Shown: positions 1-6,588, counted from the stretch's first letter. The stretch: DNA of 64,000 bases from Tenacibaculum sp. Bg11-29 (GCF_002836595.1 NZ_PJBB01000003.1:2727001-2791000); one strand, 5' to 3'. A program made the numbers and translations. The notes: generated from the sequence alone by a model not told the origin.

Positions 1-1410
1 GGAGATAATGCGTATTACACCCCTACGAATGACTTTGTGCAAATGCCTAAGCTGAATGACTTTGATACTAAGGAAGATTACTATAGAACGTTGTTTCATG
101 AGTTTATTCATAGTACAGGCCATAAAAAAAGATTAGATCGTTTTGTACCTGGTGTAAGTTTTGGAAATGCAGCTTATGCAAAAGAAGAATTAGTGGCAGA
201 ATTTGGGGCTATTTTTTTAAGTGCAGAAGCGGGTATTATGTGGCGTAATAATTCTAATCATGCAGAATATATAAAGAATTGGAAAAGTGCTTTAAAACAC
301 CTAAAAGAGGATAATAAATTACTCTTTAGAGCAAGTTCACAAGCGCAAAAAGCAACGGACTTTATTTTGCAACGCGATGAAAATGGCGTTCCAAAGTATT
401 TACATGGATTATTAAAAACAGTCAAAAAGAAAGTTACAAGACAAAAAGAAGTTGTGGGAATGAACGCACCCGAAATAATTCTTGATTTACCACCAATTAA
501 AGAAATGATTCTTAGGTTACCACCAAAGCAAGAATTACTTGTTGCAACAAGTAGCAGCAAAATTGCAACAAAACTGCAACAAGAAGAATTTAAAGAAGCA
601 ACTGTACAAGCCCCTGTAAATACAGTGCTTTCTGAAGTTGTTGCAGAAAACAAAACACCTTTGTTGCAACAAAACAACAACGTTGCAACAAAACCGCAAC
701 AAGTGTTGCATGAATCTAAAAGAGGAACAACAAAGCAACACAAAAATGTTTTGTCTACTTCAGATATTAATAATATGACTTTTGATACGTTGCCTTTTAC
801 AGGGGAGTGGGCTAATTTTATGCAAGAACCTGCAAAAACAATGAAATTAGCAATTTGGGGGAAACCTAAAAATGGTAAAACAGCAGGAGCAACAAAACTG
901 GCAAATTACTTGACTAATTTTGGAAGTATACTTTATAATTTTGCAGACCAGGGAATAAATAAAAGTACGCAAGATTTATGGAAGTTATCAGGATTACATG
1001 AAAAAGAGAATGCTTTTCTTTCTGAAGCAAGAGAAATAAAAGACCTTGAAAAATTATGTGCTAGTGGAGATTATGATTTTGTTTTTATTGATATGATAAA
1101 TACCTACATTCATAGAACAGGAATGAAACCTCATGAGTTTGAAGATCGATTTATAAAGAAATTTCCTAATATTTCATTCATTTTAATTTTTGAGGTAACC
1201 AAGTCTGGGAATTTTAAAGGAGATCAAGGATGGACGCATTTAACTGATGCATTAATTACGGTTGATAGTTTTGTGATGCATAACCAAGGACGTTATGGAG
1301 TAGGTGAGTATGTTGTATGGGAAGAAGGTTTAAGAAAAGTAAACCCTAAGAAGTACAAAGAGTATTTTGGTGAAGAAGAGGAAGAAAAAGAAATCGTTAT
1401 AGATTTATAA
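1..1410 (+). CDS. ArdC-like zincin metallopeptidase fused to a P-loop ATPase (5' end outside window)
   Basis: The frame is open from base 1, so the gene starts upstream; 469 codons are visible. The first part matches the peptidase domain of ArdC-type antirestriction proteins of plasmids and integrative elements. It has a zinc-binding HEFIH at 97-111, a following TGHKKRLDR stretch, and the AYAKEELVAEFGAIFL segment that supplies the third ligand in that family. A low-complexity linker (about 450-760) is filled with TTGCAACAA repeats. The C-terminal part is a RecA/AAA-like ATPase with a Walker A motif GKPKNGKT at 859-882 and a Walker B-like strand FVFIDMIN near 1081. It ends in an acidic tail. 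A terminator follows. ArdC family members bind single-stranded DNA and protect incoming DNA. The job of the fused ATPase is unknown; a DNA-handling role in a mobile element is inferred. Confidence 0.8.
   Translation, partial: GDNAYYTPTNDFVQMPKLNDFDTKEDYYRTLFHEFIHSTGHKKRLDRFVPGVSFGNAAYAKEELVAEFGAIFLSAEAGIMWRNNSNHAEYIKNWKSALKHLKEDNKLLFRASSQAQKATDFILQRDENGVPKYLHGLLKTVKKKVTRQKEVVGMNAPEIILDLPPIKEMILRLPPKQELLVATSSSKIATKLQQEEFKEATVQAPVNTVLSEVVAENKTPLLQQNNNVATKPQQVLHESKRGTTKQHKNVLSTSDINNMTFDTLPFTGEWANFMQEPAKTMKLAIWGKPKNGKTAGATKLANYLTNFGSILYNFADQGINKSTQDLWKLSGLHEKENAFLSEAREIKDLEKLCASGDYDFVFIDMINTYIHRTGMKPHEFEDRFIKKFPNISFILIFEVTKSGNFKGDQGWTHLTDALITVDSFVMHNQGRYGVGEYVVWEEGLRKVNPKKYKEYFGEEEEEKEIVIDL
538..711. 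repeat. Intragenic cluster of TTGTTGCAACAA palindromes
   Basis: The perfect 12-bp palindrome TTGTTGCAACAA occurs at 539-550 (extended to a 14-bp palindrome with flanking C and G) and at 661-672. The half-motif TTGCAACAA also occurs at 563-571 and 683-691, and weaker TGCAACAA or CGCAACAA copies at 575-582 and 695-702. Copies are read in two different frames: GTT GCA ACA (Val-Ala-Thr) at 541 and TTG TTG CAA CAA (Leu-Leu-Gln-Gln) at 661. The repetition is therefore at DNA level, not protein level. Confidence 0.85.
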
Positions 1411-1442
1411 ATTCTACTACACTATTTATTTTTTTATGATAA

Positions 1443-1473
1443 AAAACCCACTCAGTTTTTGAGTGGGATTTTT
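1443..1473 (+). terminator. Rho-independent terminator of the ArdC-like gene
   Basis: The stem CCCACTC (1447-1453) pairs with GAGTGGG (1461-1467) around a T-rich loop. A-rich sequence precedes it and a T tract follows. It lies about 35 bp after the stop codon. The first extragenic TTGTTGCAACAA starts inside its T tract. Confidence 0.85.
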
Positions 1474-1635
1474 GTTGCAACAACTTTAAATTCTGTTGCA
1501 GTTTTGTTGCAGTTTTGTTGTTGCTTGTTGCAACAGGGTGTTTAATTTTCTATAATATTTTTTAAAAGTACTGTGTTTATTGGTGTTGCAGTGTTGTAAG
1601 CGTGCTGCAACAATAATTCGTTTTTGTTGCAACAA
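1472..1635. repeat. Extragenic cluster of TTGTTGCAACAA palindromes
   Basis: Exact copies lie at 1472-1483 and 1624-1635, and an 11/12 copy at 1525-1535. Several half copies (TGTTGCAG, TGCAACAA) fill the space between. This is the same motif as inside the preceding gene, now in non-coding DNA. The gene-free stretch 1411-1816 holds the terminator, this cluster, a 22-bp palindrome and the first cassette boundary. I see no convincing gene in it. Confidence 0.85.
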
Positions 1636-1754
1636 ATTAATTTATACTATAGGTTTTTATATCCTAGAACTGAAAAAGTTCTTAGAGATAATTGTGGTTA
1701 GTAAATTTTTAATTGATAAAAAATCAATTAAATTTGTAAAAAAGTATAATGAAA

Positions 1755-1776
1755 ATATATGTACTAGTACATATAT
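1755..1776. repeat. 22-bp perfect palindrome just upstream of the first cassette boundary
   Basis: The run ATATATGTAC-TAGTACATATAT reads identically on both strands. It ends 7 bp before the G|TT boundary (1783-1785) of the first cassette. It could be part of an attI-like insertion site, the remnant of an earlier attC site, or an operator. Nothing here decides between these. Confidence 0.6.
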
Positions 1777-1816
1777 CCCATTGTTGGCAGTAATCTAAAA
1801 AAAAAACGAAAACCGA

Positions 1817-3265
1817 ATGAAAAACTTACTTGTAATTACAATTCTACTAATTACAACAAATTTATACTCTCAAAATATCTTTATTGAAAAATATGATGAT
1901 TGTCATATTGGAAAATTTTGCCTTGATTGTGGAAGTCCGAAAGCCAAATTTGCAAATGATATTGATAGTTACTTCAAAAAAGAGTTGACTGATTTTTCAA
2001 AGAAACTAAAAGGTAATATTTATGTTCAAATACTTGTAGACAGTATAGGAAATCAATGTGTAAAAAGCATACAAAGAGATGTAAATATAAGCACGGAAAA
2101 CCTAAAGATTAGAGAAACAATTAATTCAATGCCTATTTGGCTTCCGTCAATTGACAAGAATAACAATGCAACAAATGCAACTGTATTCTTAAATTTTGAA
2201 TTCAGAAAAGGAAAAGTAACTACAAAGTATCAAGATTTTTTTGATAACTCTTTTATGAAAAAAATCAAATCCGAGAAAACAGAATTAGAAATAACCAATT
2301 CCTTTAAAGGTTATAAAAATGACTTAACAGACAGTAATTTCAATATTTACAATAGTAAAAACTCAAAAATCAGACACAATTATTCCAGAGCAGTAACTAT
2401 CGATAAAGAAGGAATTTTATGGTTAGGTACCGATAACGGACTTATTAAAATACAGGATAACAAAATGGAACTTTACAATTCAAAAAATTCTGCATTGAAA
2501 GCCACAAAATATAATAAAAATTTAACATCTACTATTAGACACGCAATGGTTGACAGTTTAAATAACAAGTGGTTTAGCGCAGGCTATAACACATATCTAT
2601 TTGATAATCAAAACTGGACGGTCTTTGACTCGATAAATTCTCCCTTAGGTTGGATTAGAGGATTCCATGCTGATAATAAGAACAACGTTTGGGCTGCATC
2701 TGGAAAAGGTTTAGCAAAATATAAAAACAAAACTTGGACTGTTCTAAACAAAGAAAAAAGTAACCTACCGAGTAATCGAATTAGCGGAGTGTTTGTAGAT
2801 AGTAAAGAAAGAATATGGGTTGGTACGTATGATGGAAATGCAATGATTGAAAATGGAGAAACCACTCAATTCAATAATTCAGGAACTCCACTTGACAATA
2901 ATTCAATATTGAATGGATTTGAAGACAAAAAAGGAAACTTATGGTTTTCACTTCATAGCGAAGGAGATAAATATTCTGGTTTGGCAAAATTAACTACTGA
3001 AAATGAATGGAGTATTTTAAACATAAATAATTCAAAAATACCTTCAAATTCAATTTCTGACTTCGTGGTTGACGAAAAACGAAACATAATTTGGGTAGGT
3101 GTTTGGAAGGTTGGACTTGCCAAATATGATGGTAAAGATTGGTTTTTATATACTATTGAAAATTCAAAAATCCCAAGTGTTTATCTTTCCGATTTACAAC
3201 TTGACAAAAATGGAGATTTATGGATTGGAACATATTCGGGACTTGTGAAAGTGAATGTAGAATGA
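1817..3265 (+). CDS. Cassette 1: secreted protein, TonB C-terminal-like domain plus beta-propeller repeats
   Basis: This 482-residue protein has a signal peptide (first about 18 residues, ending LYSQ). Residues about 50-130 resemble the TonB C-terminal fold (NIYVQILVDSIG, then SMPIWLPSID). Residues about 190-480 carry at least six blades of the two-component-regulator propeller type, with the recurring pattern GxxWxGTxxGLxKY (GILWLGTDNGLIKI, ERIWVGTYDGNA, GDLWIGTYSGLVKV). Such propellers are usually sensor domains of hybrid histidine kinases; here there is no membrane segment or kinase, so the protein is probably periplasmic or secreted. It is large for cassette cargo. The ATG follows a 33-nt A-rich cassette leader. 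The gene ends 8 bp before the R'' box. Function unknown. Confidence 0.85.
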   Translation: MKNLLVITILLITTNLYSQNIFIEKYDDCHIGKFCLDCGSPKAKFANDIDSYFKKELTDFSKKLKGNIYVQILVDSIGNQCVKSIQRDVNISTENLKIRETINSMPIWLPSIDKNNNATNATVFLNFEFRKGKVTTKYQDFFDNSFMKKIKSEKTELEITNSFKGYKNDLTDSNFNIYNSKNSKIRHNYSRAVTIDKEGILWLGTDNGLIKIQDNKMELYNSKNSALKATKYNKNLTSTIRHAMVDSLNNKWFSAGYNTYLFDNQNWTVFDSINSPLGWIRGFHADNKNNVWAASGKGLAKYKNKTWTVLNKEKSNLPSNRISGVFVDSKERIWVGTYDGNAMIENGETTQFNNSGTPLDNNSILNGFEDKKGNLWFSLHSEGDKYSGLAKLTTENEWSILNINNSKIPSNSISDFVVDEKRNIIWVGVWKVGLAKYDGKDWFLYTIENSKIPSVYLSDLQLDKNGDLWIGTYSGLVKVNVE

Positions 3266-3272
3266 AAAGACT

Positions 3273-3471
3273 ACTGCTAACAATGGCTATAATTAATACG
3301 GGTTTTGGTGCTTAACCCAAAGTTTAGTCGCTTAAACCAAGTCCGCCAAATTTTTTTGATTTGGCTTTATAAAGAAAAAGATAAAACAAAATAAAAAGTT
3401 TTAGCTAAGTGCTTAATCGGAAATTAATTGTTTTTTAATCCCGTACTAACCATAGCCCGAAACGTTGGGTG
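3273..3471 (+). repeat. attC-like site 1 (long family), between cassettes 1 and 2
   Basis: The left box is ACTGCTAAC (3273-3281) and the right box GTTGGGTG (3464-3471), which fits GTTRRRY. Inner arms pair: GGCTATAATTAATACGGG (3285-3302) against CCCGTACTAACCATAGCC (3440-3457), with mismatches. A central hairpin GCCAAAT (3345-3351) / ATTTGGC (3359-3365) sits between them. The site closely resembles the one at 5024-5225, including the GGCTTTATAAAGAAAAA and AAAAAGTTTT.GCTAAGTGCT blocks. Confidence 0.75.
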
Positions 3472-3515
3472 TCATTAAAAACCGAACATAAAAGAAAAAT
3501 CGAAAAATAAATAAT

Positions 3516-3899
3516 ATGAAAAAACTTGTACTTATAACATTCTTAATCATTTCTTCATTTCAAACAATTAACTCTCAAGAAAAAAATGAGGAAGCTTTAA
3601 TTTCATCTGGAAAATGGCATATTGAATATATGGAAATGGGTGGAAAAAAAATGGATTTACCTTCAGAAATGCAAAAAATGAATTGGGTAATGTTTCATAA
3701 AGGTGGAAAACAAGAAGGAATGGAAAACGGTCAGAAATATGTTGGGAAATGGGAATTTGACAAAAAAAGGAGAATAATAAAAACAAATGATTTAGACGGA
3801 ATAGCTGAACAAAAATTAATTTCTGTTACAAAAAACAAATTAATTGTTTCAATAAAAGAGCAAGGTTCTGAAATGATAATGGCAATGAAAAAGCAATAA
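3516..3899 (+). CDS. Cassette 2: small secreted lipocalin-like protein
   Basis: This 127-residue protein has a clear signal peptide (residues 1-20, ending INSQ). The mature part opens with SSGKWHIEYMEMGGKKMDLP and contains YVGKWEFDKKRRIIKT. That pattern of a W-containing strand followed by alternating charged strands is typical of small lipocalin-like (DUF4488 or lipocalin_4-type) proteins of Bacteroidota. The assignment rests on the pattern only. Start: an ATG after a 51-nt A-rich leader that begins at the cassette boundary. The stop lies 3 bp before the R'' box of attC-like site 2, so the gene fills the cassette completely. No promoter is seen, and expression probably depends on read-through. 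The ligand is unknown. Confidence 0.8.
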   Translation: MKKLVLITFLIISSFQTINSQEKNEEALISSGKWHIEYMEMGGKKMDLPSEMQKMNWVMFHKGGKQEGMENGQKYVGKWEFDKKRRIIKTNDLDGIAEQKLISVTKNKLIVSIKEQGSEMIMAMKKQ

Positions 3900-3902
3900 C
3901 GC

Positions 3903-4037
3903 CACCCAATACCATATATAATTTATTGCTGGCTTCTTGCCTACTTGCGAAAGTCCTCACGGACTTTCTTGGGCGGTAATTATTTACTGAATTAGTTGCT
4001 TTAAACACGCAACAAACCATATATAGCAACGTTAGCT
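3903..4037 (+). repeat. attC-like site 2 (short family), between cassettes 2 and 3
   Basis: The left box is CACCCAAT (3903-3910), pairing with the start of cassette 2. The right box is GTTAGCT (4031-4037). Inner arms ACCATATATAATTTATTGC (3911-3929) and GCAACAAACCATATATAGC (4009-4027) are largely complementary. The apex has a perfect hairpin GAAAGTCC-TCAC-GGACTTTC (3949-3968). At 135 bp it is shorter than, and unrelated in its middle to, the other two sites. The R'' box ends in AAT instead of the usual AAC. Confidence 0.7.
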
Positions 4038-4053
4038 ATAATTCAAAAAAAAA

Positions 4054-5028
4054 ATGAAAAAAAAACTATTCCTAATAATAACTTTAATTGCTTTACCTAA
4101 TTTAATAATTGGACAAAAAAGCTCTGAGGAATTAAATCAATACAAACAATTCTTACCATATGTAATAAAAGATATTCAAGAAAATAAAACACAAAAAAAA
4201 TCTCCTCATATAGAAAGCAAAATAGGTAAAAAGTTTAATAAGCCCTGGGATGTAGAAAAATTAGATAAAGAGACTATTAAAAAGACTATTAATACATTAA
4301 TTGACAATCATACTTTACATGTTGAACAAGATTATAGAAAAAAATGGAATCTTGATTTTCACTCTACTTTAAATTTAAATAGTGCCATAGAAGAGACTTC
4401 CAATACTGATAACCTTCTATCAAATATAATTGTGTCAATTTCAAATATTGAATTATTAGATAGAAACAGAATACCTGTTATAGAAACAGAAGAAAGAAAA
4501 GTAAAAATAAATCAAGACACCGAGTTATCGTTTCATAGTGCTGGTATAAATATCGAATTTCCTCTCCAAAAAAAATATGATACCATAAATGGAACGATAA
4601 GTTTAACATTGGTCGAATACCAAAAAATCTCTTATAAAGAGTTTAGAGAAAATGATAAAAACAAATCTTTTAATTTAGGTGATTTTAAAGGATTAAAGCT
4701 TTTAAAAATACAGCAAGACAAGGCTTACGTTTATTTACCGAAATTAGATGAAAACATAAAAATCTCTGGAACAAGTAAAACAGGTGAAGAATACATTGGT
4801 GGAAATTTTAATATAAATATACCTAAAAGTGTTTATGACTATGCTATTGGAGATAATATTACTGAAAAATTAACAAAATCATTAATAGATAATTTGACTA
4901 TAAAAGATTTCAAAGAGGAGCCACAAATATTGATATATAAAACAAGTGGAATCATTGAAAATTTATTTATATACCTCAAATCAAGCCCTAAGAATTTGAC
5001 TTCAAAAACACTAAATATAAAACTATAG
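4054..5028 (+). CDS. Cassette 3: exported protein of unknown function
   Basis: This 324-residue protein begins with a signal peptide (MKKKLFLIITLIALPNLIIG, cleavage near GQK). I do not recognise a family. The mature part is Lys/Asn/Ile-rich. It has an N-terminal helical stretch (EELNQYKQFLPYVIKDIQ) and then beta-rich segments, for example the repeated NINIPKSVYDYAIGDNITEK-like and FHSAGINIEFPL strands. There is no lipobox and no second membrane segment, so the protein is probably periplasmic or surface-associated. The ATG comes only 22 nt after the cassette boundary. The TAG stop codon (5026-5028) lies inside the R'' box TATAGCTAAC, so coding sequence and recombination site overlap. Confidence 0.75.
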   Translation: MKKKLFLIITLIALPNLIIGQKSSEELNQYKQFLPYVIKDIQENKTQKKSPHIESKIGKKFNKPWDVEKLDKETIKKTINTLIDNHTLHVEQDYRKKWNLDFHSTLNLNSAIEETSNTDNLLSNIIVSISNIELLDRNRIPVIETEERKVKINQDTELSFHSAGINIEFPLQKKYDTINGTISLTLVEYQKISYKEFRENDKNKSFNLGDFKGLKLLKIQQDKAYVYLPKLDENIKISGTSKTGEEYIGGNFNINIPKSVYDYAIGDNITEKLTKSLIDNLTIKDFKEEPQILIYKTSGIIENLFIYLKSSPKNLTSKTLNIKL

Positions 5029-5225
5029 CTAACAAAATCTATAATTAATAAGGGGTTTTGTGCTTAAAATTAAGTTTAGTACTTTTTAATAAAGCCCGCC
5101 AAATCTTTTGATTTGGCTTTATAAAGAAAAAAATAAAATAAAATAAAAAGTTTTGGCTAAGTGCTAGATCGAAAGTTCACTACTTTTAATTCCCGTACTA
5201 ACCATACGAGCCTAAACGTTAACAC
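5024..5225 (+). repeat. attC-like site 3 (long family), between cassettes 3 and 4
   Basis: The left box TATAGCTAAC (5024-5033) is an exact inverse of the first bases of cassette 3. The right box is GTTAACAC (5218-5225). The central hairpin GCCAAATC-TTTT-GATTTGGC (5098-5117) has one more base pair than its counterpart in site 1. Left arm TCTATAATTAATAAGGGG and right arm CCCGTACTAACCATACGAG pair imperfectly. The site contains the stop codon of the cassette 3 gene. Confidence 0.75.
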
Positions 5226-5237
5226 AAATAAAGAAAA

Positions 5238-5747
5238 ATGGAAAAAGTAAATTGCCCAGCTTGTAAATCTGAACAGACTGAAAATATTGAATTTTGTAAA
5301 AATTGTGAGTTTCCTTTCAAGGGAACAGAAAAAGAAAGAGCCATTCATATTGGGAAATTTATAAATAAAAAAGGGGTCTTATTTGATTCTGGTGACTCAA
5401 TAGAAAGGAGTCAACAAATCCTATATGGAATTGCAGGAATTAATCTTCTTTTTATGATTATTGGTTTTTTTTCAATTGGTAGTGATTATATTACCATAAT
5501 TATCAATTTAACAATCACATCAATAATAGCTTTTTGTGGGTATAAGATTATGGAAAACCCTATACGCTATACAATAATACCTTTAATTTTATTATTGACT
5601 GTTTATACTTTTAACCTCATATTTGACCCAACCTTTTTTACTAGAGGAATTATGGTCAAATTAATGATTATTGGAAGTCTTATTTATAGCATATATTTAA
5701 TTAAAAGCGCTGAAAAATTTAAGGCTAAATATAATGTCGAGAAATAA
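5238..5747 (+). CDS. Cassette 4: zinc-ribbon membrane protein
   Basis: This 169-residue protein starts with a double-CxxC zinc ribbon (residues 5-23: NCPACKSEQTENIEFCKNC). About four hydrophobic transmembrane segments follow, at roughly residues 60-82, 84-103, 108-128 and 134-154. Zinc-ribbon plus membrane proteins of this kind are common and mostly uncharacterised; no catalytic motif is visible. The ATG comes 20 nt after the cassette boundary with a leader AACACAAATAAAGAAAA and no Shine-Dalgarno site. The gene ends 4 bp before the R'' box at 5752-5761. It is the last gene of the array in this window. Confidence 0.8.
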   Translation: MEKVNCPACKSEQTENIEFCKNCEFPFKGTEKERAIHIGKFINKKGVLFDSGDSIERSQQILYGIAGINLLFMIIGFFSIGSDYITIIINLTITSIIAFCGYKIMENPIRYTIIPLILLLTVYTFNLIFDPTFFTRGIMVKLMIIGSLIYSIYLIKSAEKFKAKYNVEK

Positions 5748-5751
5748 ATAC

Positions 5752-5785
5752 TTGTGTTAACAAACAATAGCTATAGTTTTTTAAA
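5752..5785 (+). repeat. Partial attC-like site at the right end of the array
   Basis: TTGTGTTAAC (5752-5761) is an exact inverse of the first ten bases of cassette 4 (5218-5227, counting the shared G). It is followed by an arm-like AAACAATAGCTATAG. No complementary right arm or GTTRRRY box was found up to 6000, so the site looks truncated or rearranged. The remaining DNA to 5986 is AT-rich and featureless to me. Confidence 0.6.
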
Positions 5786-5986
5786 CATAAAATAAAAGTA
5801 AATTTGTTTTACGATTTTTATGTGCTAGAAACTTATTATGGTCTTAAACTAGGTGAAAAGAAGTTTGTAGTTTCACTTATACTTCACTTTTAATTTTATG
5901 TATTGCTTAATTAGTTGATTAAAAGTTGTTTATTCTGTTTTATTGAATCCCTTTTGAGCAAAGTATAAAAAGTTAATATAATAGTG

Positions 5987-5994
5987 TAAATTTG
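5987..5994 (+). promoter_or_regulatory. Candidate -7 element (TAAATTTG) of the Crp-like gene
   Basis: TAAATTTG fits the Bacteroidota -7 consensus TAnnTTTG. It lies only 6 bp before the ATG at 6001, so a transcript from it would be leaderless or nearly so. No well-placed -33 TTG was found. Confidence 0.4.
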
Positions 5995-6000
5995 AGGTAT

Positions 6001-6588
6001 ATGAGTTCAGAGCTATTTAATCAAATATCAAAGATAATTTCTATTACAGAAAAGGAATTATCTGTATTAAAAGATACTTTTAAAAAAAAAACACTTAAAA
6101 TTTCTGAAATATTAAATTTAAAAGGAAGTGTTTGTAATTTTGAAGCGTATGTTCAAAAAGGAGTACTACGAAGTTTCTATACCATTGAGAACGGAACAGA
6201 ACGTATTATTCAATTTTTTGAAGAAGGGCAATGGGTGGGAGATTTAGAAAGTTTTTTATCTTCTAGTCCATCTAAATTTACGATTCAAGCTTTAGAAAAT
6301 TGTGAGTTAATTCTTTTTTCAAAAGAAACGATTAATACTTTATCTACTCAAATTTGTAATTGGGGAAAACTTAGAGAGTTTTTTTATGAAAAAATACTTA
6401 TTGAAAAAGATAAACACACCCAGGCTTTATTAACAAATACACCTGAGCAATGGTATACTGATTTGTTGAAAAATAGACCTAAATTACTGAATAGAATTCC
6501 GCAATATCACATCGCTCAGTATATTGGTGTTCAGCCAGAGAGTTTAAGCCGTATTCGAAAAAGAATTACTAAAATTAACTTTTCTTAA
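6001..6588 (+). CDS. Crp/Fnr-family transcriptional regulator
   Basis: This protein of about 195 residues has a cyclic-nucleotide-binding-type beta-barrel (KGVLRSFYTIENGTERIIQF, then GQWVGDLESFL). The C-terminal winged helix includes RIPQYHIAQYIGVQPESLSR, the recognition-helix region typical of the flavobacterial Crp/Fnr-like group. The effector is unknown: the usual cAMP-contacting Arg/Ser pair is not obvious, as in most family members of this phylum. The ATG at 6001 is preferred over an upstream in-frame TTG (5992), which overlaps the candidate -7 element. An alpha/beta hydrolase gene follows 70 bp downstream, and the regulator may control it. Confidence 0.85.
   Translation: MSSELFNQISKIISITEKELSVLKDTFKKKTLKISEILNLKGSVCNFEAYVQKGVLRSFYTIENGTERIIQFFEEGQWVGDLESFLSSSPSKFTIQALENCELILFSKETINTLSTQICNWGKLREFFYEKILIEKDKHTQALLTNTPEQWYTDLLKNRPKLLNRIPQYHIAQYIGVQPESLSRIRKRITKINFS

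Larger units (their letters stand above)
1784..5785 (+). mobile_element. Integron-like gene-cassette array of four cassettes (no integrase in view)
   Basis: Four single-gene units lie head to tail, all plus strand: 1784-3464, 3465-4031, 4032-5218 and 5219 to about 5761. Each starts after the G of a GTT triplet (1783, 3464, 4031, 5218). Each ends with an inverted copy of its own first bases: GTTGGCAGT against ACTGCTAAC (8/9), GTTGGGTG against CACCCAAT (7/8), GTTAGCTATA against TATAGCTAAC (10/10), and GTTAACACAA against TTGTGTTAAC (10/10). Integron cassettes follow this rule, because R'' of each attC pairs with the TTRRRY end of the same cassette in its circular form. Long foldable sites of 135-200 bp separate the genes. 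Leaders are short and A-rich with no recognisable promoter. The tyrosine-type integrase IntI is absent from the window, so this may be a cluster of attC sites lacking an integrase, or the distal part of a longer array. The integron assignment is inference from architecture. Confidence 0.75.

Noticed and set aside
258..743. Minus-strand frame of 161 codons opposite the ArdC-like gene
   Set aside because: Cys/Phe/Leu-rich translation is the antisense of the real gene and its TTGCAACAA repeats; no family resemblance.
538..1635. Possible CRISPR array made of TTGTTGCAACAA units
   Set aside because: Units are only 12 bp, irregularly spaced, partly inside a gene, and no cas genes are visible.
1580..1798. 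Plus-strand frame of 72 codons in the intergenic repeat region
   Set aside because: It starts within repeat DNA, crosses the 22-bp palindrome and the first cassette boundary, and has no protein-like features.
3826..4029. Minus-strand frame of 67 codons
   Set aside because: It lies over attC-like site 2 and the end of the cassette 2 gene; the site's hairpins explain the open frame.
1784..5785. Alternative reading of the cassettes as small IS-like elements with terminal inverted repeats
   Set aside because: No transposase is encoded, no target duplications are seen, and the long shared foldable sites between genes fit cassette recombination better. Not fully excluded.
5992..6000. TTG at 5992 as start of the Crp-like gene
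   Set aside because: It overlaps the candidate -7 element TAAATTTG; the ATG at 6001 is the better start.
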